NCBI GenBank assembly: GCA_018238155.1
Contig: JABCTZ010000045.1
Span: 1 to 64,000 of the forward strand
DNA: 64,000 nucleotides
Reading direction: 5' to 3'
DNA from: Candidatus Heimdallarchaeota archaeon
GTDB taxonomy: Archaea; Asgardarchaeota; Heimdallarchaeia; JABLTI01
Positions within the stretch are counted from its first letter, which is position 1; each line of letters opens with the position of its first letter. The notes under the pieces were generated by a model. The model saw only the letters and a list, made by a program, of their open reading frames with translations. It did no database searches and was not told where the DNA came from. A program made the position numbers and the translations under genes. Below are positions 34,134 through 43,378 of this stretch, in pieces.

Positions 34134-36656
34134 TCACTCCGTAATAAATTTTTTATGTATCTTCAAATAATCTTGTGTCTCTTTACTATCAAGTATTTGA
34201 TTACCGCCTTCGCATCGTATTGAGAAAATATGCTTTCCTTCTTTTTTTATAAAAACTGGAGTATCTGAAGGATTAATATTAATTATGCAAATATCTTTAC
34301 TCTCAATTTTTAGAAAAGATATATTGTAGAAGTCATTATACTGAGGACCAATGTAACTATTTATACAGTCTTTCAAATATAATCTAAAACCATCTCTATT
34401 CTGTTTTTTTTTCTCGGGAAAAGTTAAGTAATCAATTTCTAAACCACCTATTTCTCCAGAATCTTTTACTCCTATAATCAGTTGACCACCATCAGTATTC
34501 ATCATGGAACTAATCGTTTTAACTATTTTAAATTTCAATTCATTATTTATTTCTTTTTTATGTTTATTAAATCTCATATATTCTTTATATTCAAAGGTCT
34601 TTGTTTCACCAATACTGATTCTGTGTTTTATTTCATCTAAATCGTCTTTATGCGCTCGATCTAAATCTATACCTACATCTTTTTCGGATCGATTAAGATA
34701 CCATAATCTTGCTAATAATCTATATTCAGTTATTTGATCAGTTTCAAGATGACCTAATAAAAATAACTTTTCTAACTCTTTTGCAGCTCTACTATTAACG
34801 CCATTAATTCTAGAAAGAGAAAGAGCAATCCAGAATTTTATATAATCATCTTCAATTGAATTCAAAATATTCTGAAGGAAAAATATCGTATCTGAACCAC
34901 CTATTTTGCCTAAAGCGTAAATCGCTTTTGCGCTAATCCTTTTATCATTACTTTTCTCTGAAATTTCAGTTAAATAAGGTACTATTTTTTCTGCTTTATT
35001 TCCAAGTAACTCTATTACGTGTATTATTTCCCATAATTTATTGGAATCCTTAATTGATAGAAGTTTAATGAGTGCAGATATGCCCTTGTCTCCATTTATT
35101 GTTGAAATAGCATATGTTGCTGTTCTAAATATATCATCATCTCTTTTAACAATTTCAAATAAAAATGGTATTACACTTTCGTCACCTATTTGTCCTAATG
35201 AATTAATAGCCTCATCTCGAATTATCTTTTGTGTATCATTTTGCATTGCTCTAACTAGAGAAGGTATAGATTCCACAAATTCTAAAGTTCCTAAAGCTCG
35301 TGCAGCATCGAATCTTACCCAAGAATTAGAATCGTTCAACAAAGCTTCGCATAGAGCATCCATTACATCAATTTTTTTTACATAACTGAACTTTTGAGTT
35401 ATTATTCTTCTATTTTCAAAATCTGAGTCATTTTTTAATAGATTAACAAGTGTTTCTGTTAGATTCTTGTTTTCAAATATAGATAAATCATCATTAAAAT
35501 TATTTAGTATTTCTTTTCGTTCTTTTACTTTTGTTTTATTTTGTAGAATACCTATTATTTTATCAGTTTTGCCTGATTGTAATGCTTCTAAATCTGATAA
35601 CTTATTATCATCTGCAATTGGGTCAAATTCTTCCTCAAATGATACCCATTGATTAGCTGTTAATTCACCATCACTATGCATTTCCCAATAGATACTAAAG
35701 CTAATTTCTCTTTCTCCAGTTTCTGCTAACAAACAAACTAAATCAAATTTTATTAAATCATTTTTTGGATCTTTTATTGCTTCGATTAAGATTTTTTGGA
35801 CTTTTTTACTATTTTCACAGACATTTTGGAAAATTCTCGCAGCATCCTTTCTAATTTTAATATTATCTTCTCTCTTTATTATCTCTAGGAGATCTTCTTT
35901 GCCACTTGAGATTTCGCCAATTTCTAATAGAGATTTGTACGCTTGCTTTCGAACCTTTGAGCTTCTATCTAATTGCTTAACTAAAATTAAAACGATGATT
36001 ACTTCTTTATTACCAAGAATTTTACCAAAGAATTTAGCTACCAATAATCTAATTCTGTAATCATTGCAATTTCTTATTGTTTCAACTAAATCATCAAATT
36101 CTTTATCTTCTATTTGATTGAAAACTGAAAAAAGTGTAGCATCAATATCTTCATCAGATAATAGTTGAAGATTATTACTCATTTTTATTAATATTTTAAT
36201 TAAGGAAAATAAATTATCTTCGGAGATTTTGTGATAATATAACATTAGTTCTAATGCTTCTAAAATTGCAACTAGAGCTATATCTGCTTTTTCCTTTTTA
36301 AGTGATTCAATTAAGAAAGGGAAAATATCCCTTGGAAGAATATGAAATCTTCCAATACACCAAAATGCTACAGATCTTATTCGGGGTATGTTGTGATCTC
36401 TACTGATTTTGATAAGAGCAGGTAATGCCTCAAGAGCCTTCATTTTCCCCAATAAGTATCCTGCTTGCCAACTTTTATCGTAATCTTTACTATTAGCTAC
36501 GATTTCAATTAAATCTTGAATAGGTTTATCTGAATAACCAATCAATTTAAGTAGATTAGGTGATTCCCACCAAAGATTATCCACTCTCAGATATTTAATT
36601 TGATTAATTGATTTTCTAAATTCATTTTCATTTAATTCCACTCTAATTACATCCAT
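34134..36656 (-). CDS. HEAT-repeat protein with C-terminal AlbA_2 (Schlafen-like) domain
   Basis: 840 residues. Residues about 20-650 are tandem HEAT-like repeats (for example DSNSWVRFDAARALGTLEFVE, and DEAINSLGQIGDESVIPFLF), making a long superhelix. The last 170 residues form an AlbA_2/Schlafen domain: TFEYKEYM (with the E-x-K pair), ISSMMNTDGGQLIIGVKDSGEIGG, and IININPSDTPVFIKKEGKHIFSIR. AlbA_2 domains bind nucleic acid; Schlafen proteins cut tRNA or restrict viruses. The combination suggests a defence or stress effector with a large sensor or scaffold arm (inference). Confidence 0.75.
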   Translation of the reverse strand: MDVIRVELNENEFRKSINQIKYLRVDNLWWESPNLLKLIGYSDKPIQDLIEIVANSKDYDKSWQAGYLLGKMKALEALPALIKISRDHNIPRIRSVAFWCIGRFHILPRDIFPFLIESLKKEKADIALVAILEALELMLYYHKISEDNLFSLIKILIKMSNNLQLLSDEDIDATLFSVFNQIEDKEFDDLVETIRNCNDYRIRLLVAKFFGKILGNKEVIIVLILVKQLDRSSKVRKQAYKSLLEIGEISSGKEDLLEIIKREDNIKIRKDAARIFQNVCENSKKVQKILIEAIKDPKNDLIKFDLVCLLAETGEREISFSIYWEMHSDGELTANQWVSFEEEFDPIADDNKLSDLEALQSGKTDKIIGILQNKTKVKERKEILNNFNDDLSIFENKNLTETLVNLLKNDSDFENRRIITQKFSYVKKIDVMDALCEALLNDSNSWVRFDAARALGTLEFVESIPSLVRAMQNDTQKIIRDEAINSLGQIGDESVIPFLFEIVKRDDDIFRTATYAISTINGDKGISALIKLLSIKDSNKLWEIIHVIELLGNKAEKIVPYLTEISEKSNDKRISAKAIYALGKIGGSDTIFFLQNILNSIEDDYIKFWIALSLSRINGVNSRAAKELEKLFLLGHLETDQITEYRLLARLWYLNRSEKDVGIDLDRAHKDDLDEIKHRISIGETKTFEYKEYMRFNKHKKEINNELKFKIVKTISSMMNTDGGQLIIGVKDSGEIGGLEIDYLTFPEKKKQNRDGFRLYLKDCINSYIGPQYNDFYNISFLKIESKDICIININPSDTPVFIKKEGKHIFSIRCEGGNQILDSKETQDYLKIHKKFITE

Positions 36657-36775
36657 TTCCTAATTCAAATTGAATAATAAGTTATAATATTAGCTTTTGA
36701 TATATGTAAATCTCATCCTAAAAGCTTTTCAAGCATACTAAAAAGACTTCTCCAATTTTCTAATGATCCTTGTAA

Positions 36776-37294
36776 CTATTGTGTGTCATCATTCGGAAGA
36801 ATAATTAAATCTTGAAAATCAGTGATTCGCATATTTTTATCCAGCTCCATCTGTTGCTTTTCAGCTTTCTTTTCTTCCTGTATATCCTCTTCTGTTGGAA
36901 ATATCTTCCACCAAAGTTTCTTAATTTGTTTAGGAATGACTATAACAGTAATACCAAATAAAATACCACAAACAAGAAAATATCCAAAAATATTAGAAAT
37001 ATATTTCCAATCTTCGCGTAATAGATTTCCCCATTGAGAAATATCCTCACTATTAACAAATAACCGTAATAATTGACCTGAAAATACCACATAAAGTAAT
37101 GATACAAATGCACCTAATGTAAAAATAAATAGCACAACTAATAGGAGATAACCAATCTTCTTTATGGTATTCGTAAACCATATTTTGGTATTATATAAGA
37201 GAAAAAGAAATAATACATAATTTCTTCTTTGTCTTAGTTTTAGATCTCTCTTAATTAGAAATTCATTAAATTCCCTATTGTTCAATAATGTCAT
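36776..37294 (-). CDS. Membrane protein with two helices
   Basis: 172 residues. A basic N-terminus precedes two membrane segments, about 46-75 (IGYLLLVVLFIFTLGAFVSLLYVVF) and 103-120 (YFLVCGILFGITVIVI), then a charged cytosolic tail (EEDIQEEKKAEKQQ). No family recognised. It lies upstream of the HEAT/AlbA_2 gene on the same strand with 119 bases between, so a shared role is possible but not shown. Confidence 0.55.
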   Translation of the reverse strand: MTLLNNREFNEFLIKRDLKLRQRRNYVLFLFLLYNTKIWFTNTIKKIGYLLLVVLFIFTLGAFVSLLYVVFSGQLLRLFVNSEDISQWGNLLREDWKYISNIFGYFLVCGILFGITVIVIPKQIKKLWWKIFPTEEDIQEEKKAEKQQMELDKNMRITDFQDLIILPNDDTQ

Positions 37295-37450
37295 AATTAC
37301 ACCTATATAAACAATGGAAAACCTGAGTATAAAAGGCGTTTTATGGCAAAATTTGTAATCAAAAATTACAACAAAAAATGCGATTATATTATAAAAGAAT
37401 ATTCAATTCAGCAAATTGAATTATTAAAGAGCTGATTCTATTAGAAAAAA

Positions 37451-37471
37451 GTTATCCCTAGAAGGGATAAC
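37451..37471 (-). terminator. Perfect 8-bp hairpin after the small gene at 37492
   Basis: GTTATCCC-TAGAA-GGGATAAC forms an 8-bp perfect stem 20 bases beyond the stop of the small minus-strand gene. On the minus strand it is followed by a TTTTTTCT run (37443-37450), a terminator-like arrangement. Confidence 0.55.
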
Positions 37472-37491
37472 GAAATTTTGAAGATAAAAGA

Positions 37492-37617
37492 TCATTCATC
37501 TTCTTCATCTTCAGGATTAAGTTGTCTGCTGTGATTGTCAATATCATCCTTATAAGCAGAATTGTTGGGATTTTTCACGTTAGATCTTTGATCATTTCGA
37601 GATTGTCTTTTAGACAT
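37492..37617 (-). CDS. 41-residue charged protein
   Basis: MSKRQSRNDQRSNVKNPNN... ending NPEDEEDE: a basic Arg/Asn-rich start and an acidic end with no hydrophobic core, so probably disordered. AGAGGTG lies 9 bases before the ATG, a clear ribosome-binding site, and a hairpin follows the stop. Both support a real gene, of unknown role. Confidence 0.5.
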   Translation of the reverse strand: MSKRQSRNDQRSNVKNPNNSAYKDDIDNHSRQLNPEDEEDE

Positions 37618-37880
37618 TATGATTTTCACCTCTTTTTATTTTATTAAAAAGAAACAATAAACCACATGCTTCAAGAGTTTGTCTTTATAAGGAAACAGTT
37701 TTTGTATATATGTTTACACCTTTTCTTGAGCAAACATTACTATGAAGCACTTGAAATTCACCATTTCAAGGCAAGTAATCTAATAATTACTCAATACAAA
37801 AACGTTCAACCAACATTAAAAACCTTTACAAATTCACTTCATGACTTCAACTTTATTTTGTTAATGGCTTGCTCTTTTTT

Positions 37881-38036
37881 CTATTTTCGAATGACCATTG
37901 AGCCATTTTCCAAGGTAATAATTAATGTATCACCTTTTTCAATATTCAATTCTTCGGCAATTTCAAGTGGAATGTTAATCATCAGACTATTATTATTATC
38001 CTGAACTTTTCGCTTAAATTTTATCGGCAATATCAT
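37881..38036 (-). CDS. AbrB/SpoVT-like DNA-binding protein
   Basis: 51 residues: KRKVQDNNNSLMINIPLEIAEEL then NIEKGDTLIITLENGSMVI. The strand-turn-strand with I-P-x-E-I-A-E-E-L-x-I-x-x-G-D is the swapped-hairpin AbrB fold, typical of antitoxins and small regulators. It lies divergent from the TnpB-like gene at 38107, with 70 bases between. Confidence 0.75.
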   Translation of the reverse strand: MILPIKFKRKVQDNNNSLMINIPLEIAEELNIEKGDTLIITLENGSMVIRK

Positions 38037-38106
38037 TCACCAATATAAAATATGATAATGGAAGCATTTAAATATTATTATTACCAATTGGTTATATGGT
38101 GGTAAA

Positions 38107-39705
38107 ATGTCTTCATATTTCAAAAATTATTATTTCAAAATAACTCTCCCAAAAAGCAAAGAAGAATACTTGGGCAATTTCAAAGATTTAATAGAGACAG
38201 CAACAAGTCAATCACTGGAGAGACTCTGGTCGGAAGAATGGATAATACAGTTAGGAACAACTACGGTAAAAGCACATTCCATTGTTACTGCAGGACGTAT
38301 AAACATTGAACAAGAAGGGGAAAAAATATATCTCCCCTCTTGAGTGCGAATGGGAATAGCAGAACGTATTGGTAGAATTCTAAGAAGTCAATATAAGAGA
38401 ATGAGATGTTTCAATGATTGTTTGAAAATCATAGAAATTGTGGGAGTGAATGAAAGCGAAAGCAAACTCATTAAATTAATGAACCAGACCTTTAAAGGGT
38501 CCAAGAATAAACCATATTATAAGAAAGTGCTACTACTACAAAACATCCGATTGATTAAAAATTGGCAACAAAAAATTAGTGTTGATTTTCATATGTTATC
38601 TTACTGTAACTTAGTGAAACCAATAATTAAAAATTTTGTTTTTCCTTATAGTCCAGATAACTACCGAGAATTAGATTATGTTATTAAACATACCAGTATT
38701 TGGTTTAAAATCAGACTACCAATAACAACCAATTCCAGAAGCATTAATGATTGGGAGTGGATAGAAGGACAAATTCCTATACCTGAAAAACTACAAGAAA
38801 AAATTGATGAAAGCACAAACCAACACCCAAAGAAACCAAGAATGATAATAAAAACACTCAAGGGAGGAAAGGAATATTTCTTTTTCAGTTTCCCTTGGGA
38901 TTTTAAAAGGAAAATAATGGAACGTAAAGAACGAGCTCGCGCTCTTGCTGTCGATCTCGGTTTGAAGAAAATTGCTACCGCAGTAGTTTGCGAAAAGGAC
39001 AAGCAATTATCAAAACCAATCTTCCTCAAGGTTACTTCAAAACAATATCAACATATTGAACGATTATACAAACGCCTTCAGGGGATATCTTTACAAATGA
39101 AAAGAAAACTTGGAGATCATCGAAGACTGCAAGAAGAACAAGCAAGAATTTATAGAAAACTTTCTCGAATAAAACATCAGATTGTACAAACAACTGCTGT
39201 AATTCTCATTGACAAAGCGAAGCAATGGAATTGTAATGAAATCATTCTTGAGGATTTGCGAACTTTCAGTCCTAAGAAGGGATTAAAGAAATGGTCACGA
39301 CGATTAAATGAATGGTTATATGGACAAATTACTCAAATATTAGAGTATAAAACAAAGGAAGAAGGAATTAAACTACTAAAGGTTGCTCCTTGGGGAACAT
39401 CTAATCATTGCTCAAGATGTACTAACACTCAAGGTTTGAAAGTGATAAATCCAACTAATCTCACACCAAAAAAAAGTGGGAGATGGTTCTATTGTCCAAA
39501 TTGTGGATTCAACGTTGATAGAGATTACAATGCAGCTTTGAATATTTTCCGTGCAAAATTCATCAATTATCGGAAAATAAAAAGTCTTAAAGACACCAGC
39601 CCTATCCCCTATACGGAGATAGGAATCCCTTCGCCCAACTGTTCTTGGCGAAGGTCCAGAAATGACCTAACAACTACTCAAGTGGTGTTAGTGACTGGGG
39701 GGTAA
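38107..39705 (+). pseudogene. tnpB: TnpB-family protein split by an in-frame TGA
   Basis: One frame of 533 codons has a single TGA at 38341-38343. Before it are 78 residues (FKITLPKSKEEYL ... EKIYLPS); after it comes VRMGIAERIGRILRSQYKRM. Archaeal TnpB relatives carry an R-x-x-x-G-I/x-x-x-x-G-R-x-x-R-S-Q segment here, so the stop is most simply CGA changed to TGA. The RuvC residues are intact (LAVDLGLKK, IILEDLRTF, NVDRDYNAALN), as is the zinc ribbon (CSRC ... CPNC). A GTG directly after the stop could start a shortened 453-residue protein, so the nuclease part may still be made. Confidence 0.75.
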
Positions 39706-39743
39706 AGAAAATTCTTAACCTAAATGAAAAGAACGGTTAGGTT
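39601..39743 (+). ncRNA. Candidate omega-RNA at the 3' end of the second TnpB
   Basis: Four hairpins follow one another: CCTATC/GATAGG (39601-39623), CCTTCGCC/GGCGAAGG (39628-39654), CTAACA/TGTTAG (39667-39691) and AACCTAA/TTAGGTT (39717-39743). The first three lie inside the last 105 bases of the reading frame. The translation there (YTEIGIPSPNCSWRRS) is beyond the conserved domain. This matches the known origin of TnpB guide RNA. The density of perfect stems is unusual for coding DNA. Confidence 0.5.
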
Positions 39744-39821
39744 TAGGACCTTGCGTTTTAAAAAGAGTTGCAATAAAAAACAAATTTGGACAATAGGTGA
39801 TTTTTTATACCATAGTAAGCA

Positions 39822-39830
39822 TTTATAAAA
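39822..39830 (+). promoter_or_regulatory. TATA box of tRNA-Leu
   Basis: TTTATAAAA lies 28-36 bases before the first base of the tRNA-Leu gene, the correct distance for an archaeal TATA box when transcription starts at or just before the tRNA. Confidence 0.6.
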
Positions 39831-39857
39831 TCTAAGTGAAAAAATTCTCTTAGTTCT

Positions 39858-39945
39858 GCGGGGATAGCCCAGCACGGTCAAAGGCGCAGGATTTAGGCTC
39901 CTGTCTCGTAGGAGTACGCGCGTTCAAATCGCGTTCCCCGCACCA
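39858..39945 (+). tRNA. tRNA-Leu (UAG), target of the 8-kb element
   Basis: Acceptor GCGGGGA pairs with TCCCCGC (39935-39941), followed by A and an encoded CCA. The anticodon arm is CAGGA-TTTAGGC-TCCTG with anticodon TAG; a long variable arm (TCTCGTAGGAG) marks class II. The T-arm is GCGCG-TTCAAAT-CGCGT with a G-U pair. No intron. The gene is complete, so insertion of the neighbouring element kept it functional. Confidence 0.95.
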
Positions 39946-40046
39946 ATCACACTATTTTCTTTTATTTATTGTTTCTTTCATTCATTGTTTTAAACTAAGA
40001 TGACTTTAAGAAAGAAAAAATGTACTATTATTACAGGAGAAATTAG

Positions 40047-41630
40047 ATGCCTGCATTCTTACGTTGGGATTCAGATCCATTACTACTCGATCCAACACCA
40101 CTAAAGCAAAATACTTGGATAACAGCAAATAGATTACTAGCGCAAGAACAACAAGAAAAATTTCTTACTGCATCAAAATATCTCTTTTTGTATCCTATTT
40201 TGATCCGCAAAATTGATTTTATTTCTGGGGAGCGCATTTTACAATCCTTTCCATATATCGTACTAGATCAAGAGTGGGCATTAAGAATTAGAAAACAATC
40301 ACTTGCTCTTGCAGAGAATTCTCACTACTATTTTATGGGTTCCAATATTTCTAAATCTGTTCGTGGTTGGCAACAGAGAATCATTTCTTACTTGGATGAA
40401 CAACAGCGACTTCCCTTTCCGCTGTTCCGGTTGGTTCCATCCTTTGAGGATTTTTTTCAAAGGAAACTAGCAGTACAATTCCAATCTGCTCGCGGAAAAA
40501 ACTATTCCATTCCAACAACTCTTACTAAGCAATTAGCTTATTTGTGTGGAGTTGTTAATGGTGATGGTCATCTCCACCGACATTGGCTCAGAGTTGTAGA
40601 TGAAACGAAAGAACATATTGAGTTGATTTCTGATTTATTTGAAGAATTATTTAGTGATTCAGGTGAGATTTTTCTTACTGGCAATGCTTGGAATGTCGAA
40701 TTACGTTCTTCTTCTGCTGTTCGATTATTTAATTTCCTTACGGACCAGACGATTCAGGGAGCAAAATATGATTCACTTAGAGAACCGTTTGTATTTCAAA
40801 AACTGGGTGAACCATATCGAAGTTTTTATTGGAGAGGTGTAATGGATGCAGATGGTTCCTTTAAGCAACACATTTCATTTGGTAGTGCAAGTGAAAAATA
40901 TGTAAAAGATTTTAACGACTATCTGCATTCTATTGGTATTCAATCTAAACAGGGAAAAATAGGTACAACAGCTTTTAATCTCACTATACCGGCACTTTAT
41001 CGTTTGCAGTTTATCAAACGAATTGGGGTAAATAATCCAAAAAAAAGAGAAGATATGTTGCAATTATTTTCAAAAATTCGATGCAAATTTAAGGGATTAA
41101 ATCAAAGAAAATTGCTCGAAGGATTGTATTTCAACTTTCTTGAAATCCCTGCTCTTAATGTAAGAGGACTTGCTATTCGAATCAAACAATTAAGAGGGGA
41201 GAAGACAATAAAAGAACGCAGTCAAGAACTTAGTATTGCAACAAATCAGTATCAAGCCTATGAAAAAGCAACTCGAGCAATTCCGATTAGAACAGTACAA
41301 AGGTTATTTCTGAAATCTCCAAAAGACCTAATGAATCTCTTATCAAAACAAACTAGTCTTTTGTATCAAATAGCATCTTCACAATCAATCAAACTACCAA
41401 TACAAGTTACAAGTAGTATAATTGAATTATTGAGCTTATTTGAGCCAACTTCGAATTATGTTAAAATTCTTCTTGAATTACCTCAAATTCAACAATATGT
41501 AAATGAAATATTTGGATTACCACTAATAAACAATCGACTAAACAGTAGATTACTAGTTACTTTTTGTAGAACTTTTGGATTGTATGAAAAACCAAGTGTA
41601 TCAGAAATTGATATTGAACCTTTTTGCTAA
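40047..41630 (+). CDS. LAGLIDADG homing-type endonuclease with long N-terminal domain
   Basis: 527 residues. Two LAGLIDADG motifs, LAYLCGVVNGDGHL (about residues 168-181) and FYWRGVMDADGSFK (about 253-266), form the endonuclease core. The N-terminal 160 residues (RWDSDPLLLDPTPLKQNTW...) are a separate domain shared with the truncated relative at 31.0-31.8 kb. The C-terminal 160 residues include an HTH-like segment (IKQLRGEKTIKERSQELSIATNQYQAYE). There are no intein splice motifs (no N-terminal Cys, no terminal HN), so it is free-standing. It begins 102 bases after tRNA-Leu, just inside the element. Confidence 0.8.
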   Translation: MPAFLRWDSDPLLLDPTPLKQNTWITANRLLAQEQQEKFLTASKYLFLYPILIRKIDFISGERILQSFPYIVLDQEWALRIRKQSLALAENSHYYFMGSNISKSVRGWQQRIISYLDEQQRLPFPLFRLVPSFEDFFQRKLAVQFQSARGKNYSIPTTLTKQLAYLCGVVNGDGHLHRHWLRVVDETKEHIELISDLFEELFSDSGEIFLTGNAWNVELRSSSAVRLFNFLTDQTIQGAKYDSLREPFVFQKLGEPYRSFYWRGVMDADGSFKQHISFGSASEKYVKDFNDYLHSIGIQSKQGKIGTTAFNLTIPALYRLQFIKRIGVNNPKKREDMLQLFSKIRCKFKGLNQRKLLEGLYFNFLEIPALNVRGLAIRIKQLRGEKTIKERSQELSIATNQYQAYEKATRAIPIRTVQRLFLKSPKDLMNLLSKQTSLLYQIASSQSIKLPIQVTSSIIELLSLFEPTSNYVKILLELPQIQQYVNEIFGLPLINNRLNSRLLVTFCRTFGLYEKPSVSEIDIEPFC

Positions 41631-41764
41631 AAAGTTCTAAATAAATATAAAACTCTATCACACAAATCTTACAAAGTATATGAGGGACGTATTTCCACAG
41701 CATTTTTATCATTTAGAACGGTTTAGATGTGTTTTTCTTGATTTTAAAGCAGTGTATATTTTTC

Positions 41765-41853
41765 GAAAGTCCAAAAATTTATCCTTTCCTGTTCAGAAGG
41801 TGAGAAAGTCCGATTTTTTTCCATTGAAAAAAGAGTTATATTTCAGAAAGCCC
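41765..41853 (+). repeat. Three GAAAGYCC repeats 39 and 42 bases apart
   Basis: GAAAGTCC at 41765-41772 and 41804-41811 and GAAAGCCC at 41846-41853, each followed by a T- or A-rich stretch, in the 240-base gap between the LAGLIDADG gene and the nuclease gene. The spacing is near four helical turns. They could be binding sites for an element protein; the number is too small for certainty. Confidence 0.3.
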
Positions 41854-41870
41854 AGCAATTTTCTGCTTTT

Positions 41871-42605
41871 TTATGTTAATTCTTTGGCAAATTTCTCTAT
41901 ACAAGCAATCTGTAGTGAATATATCACACAATCTTCTTTCTTTTTTATTGATTGACAGATTAACATGTCTTTTCGTATTTTATTCAAATATATCTCAAAG
42001 GCTTGAATGTTTTCAGAAGTTACTTCTGCTTTCTGGAATTGTCCTGTGAAATAATAGTAAACACCAATTTCTGTTACTTTTTTAATATTGATTAAATCCT
42101 GGTGTGGTAGTATATTAGAAATCAAAACGGTATAGAATAATAGTTCTTCTTCATCAAATTCCCCAGGATATGGTTTGTATTCAACTATTCGACAATTTCC
42201 TTGATCATCTAATTGATCTATTCTATCTATTTGTCCTCTATACTTTGTATTCTTTAGAAAAAATTCTACAGCTACTGGTTCCCAAAAAGTCTTTTGTTGT
42301 TTATATCTTTTTATTTCGCTGTCTATGAATTGTTTCTTCCACTGTTCATTCTTATCTGATTGTCCCAATAGAGGATAGAGATTATTTTGTATATCTTCGC
42401 CAAATTTCTGAAAGAATTTTTGCAACCAATGATGTCGTTCTATACCCTCTGCTAAATTTGATTCATAATCAGAATAATCCTTTCTTACACTTTTTTCTGT
42501 TTGTTTATTTAATTCTTTTAACAGATAGAATTTGAAAGGGCATTTTATGTATGCAATAAATTCCGTCTTACTTAGATTAGAACTTCTCTTGAGCAATTTC
42601 TTCAC
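41871..42605 (-). CDS. RecB/Cas4-like PD-(D/E)XK nuclease
   Basis: 244 residues. SKTEFIAYIKCPFKFYL is the usual opening of Cas4/RecB-type nucleases, H58-H59 sit in EGIERHHWL, and the active site is D127 in GQIDRID with E142-Y-K144 in CRIVEYKPYP, followed by a QhxxY-like helix (ELLFYTVLI). The four-Cys iron-sulfur cluster of true Cas4 is not evident; only two Cys stand near the C-terminus. Cas4-like nucleases accompany Cas1 in several casposons and process DNA ends. It is the only minus-strand gene of the element. Confidence 0.75.
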   Translation of the reverse strand: MKKLLKRSSNLSKTEFIAYIKCPFKFYLLKELNKQTEKSVRKDYSDYESNLAEGIERHHWLQKFFQKFGEDIQNNLYPLLGQSDKNEQWKKQFIDSEIKRYKQQKTFWEPVAVEFFLKNTKYRGQIDRIDQLDDQGNCRIVEYKPYPGEFDEEELLFYTVLISNILPHQDLINIKKVTEIGVYYYFTGQFQKAEVTSENIQAFEIYLNKIRKDMLICQSIKKKEDCVIYSLQIACIEKFAKELT

Positions 42606-42671
42606 TAATTCTCGTTGTGAATTTTCTTTTTAAAGTTCAAAATAAGTCATTTAGCTCTTTTTAAGCATTTT

Positions 42672-43364
42672 TTGTCATTAGAATATATGACACTACTAGA
42701 AAAACACAAGGAGTTTGGTAATGATATGATTAAATTGACTAATGTAGAACAATCTATTGTTTATTTCTTTTTATGGCGAATCATCAATTTAGAAGATGAT
42801 TGGTTTGAAGGAGGAATTAAGAATCTAGCACAAAAACTAGGCCGGCATGAGAAATCCATTGCAAATTCAATTAAATCCTTAGAATCAAAGAAAATGATTG
42901 CTACCTCAAAAATCAAAAATAGAGTTTGCTTAAAACTCTCACTTTCTGATGATGAACTTTATTCTAGATTAGCATTCATTAGTGATACTTTTTGCGCTCC
43001 TATATCCATCCAAGACTTGAAAGAGGATCTTGAGAATGAAAACAAGCGATTAGAAGAAGAAATAAAAAAATATGATAAATTGCTATCAATCCAAAAAGAA
43101 GAGGACAGGATAATTGAATCTGTTGCTAAACAAATATCCAGAAAGGATATTGAAGAATTAGCTAATCGAATTGTTGTTACTAGGACTTATGCTAATATTA
43201 ACAAAACTCTTGATGAAATTATTCGAGAGGAATTAGAGAATTTTCGAGCTAAGATGTTTTCGAAGTATGGAAATATCGATGTTAATAAACCTCCAGAAAC
43301 CAAATTGGATGGTTCTTTAATTTACGATAATTTTTGGTTGAAAGATAAAGAGGGAGTATCATAA
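42672..43364 (+). CDS. Winged-helix protein with coiled coil
   Basis: 230 residues from TTG at 42672 or ATG at 42687. Residues 20-95 form a winged-helix domain (NVEQSIVYFFLWRII ... IKNLAQKLGRHEKSIANSIKSLESKKMI). Residues 115-160 are a coiled coil (DLKEDLENENKRLEEEIKKY), followed by a helical end. It is a probable element regulator or replication accessory protein. It is the first gene of a plus-strand run; the Cas1 gene starts 14 bases after it. Confidence 0.65.
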   Translation: MSLEYMTLLEKHKEFGNDMIKLTNVEQSIVYFFLWRIINLEDDWFEGGIKNLAQKLGRHEKSIANSIKSLESKKMIATSKIKNRVCLKLSLSDDELYSRLAFISDTFCAPISIQDLKEDLENENKRLEEEIKKYDKLLSIQKEEDRIIESVAKQISRKDIEELANRIVVTRTYANINKTLDEIIREELENFRAKMFSKYGNIDVNKPPETKLDGSLIYDNFWLKDKEGVS

Positions 43365-43378
43365 AGGTATTTTGAGGT

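Noticed and set aside
37666..38004. 112-codon plus-strand frame
   Set aside because: It overlaps the AbrB-like gene on the opposite strand, has Phe/Leu-rich random composition and no ribosome-binding site.
40047..41630. Intein or intron-encoded status of the LAGLIDADG protein
   Set aside because: There are no splice-junction residues or host-protein flanks, and the tRNA-Leu beside it has no intron. It has its own start and stop.
41680..41955. 91-codon plus-strand frame with FRKS-like repeats
   Set aside because: The apparent protein repeats come from the GAAAGYCC repeats. Its end overlaps the nuclease gene on the other strand.
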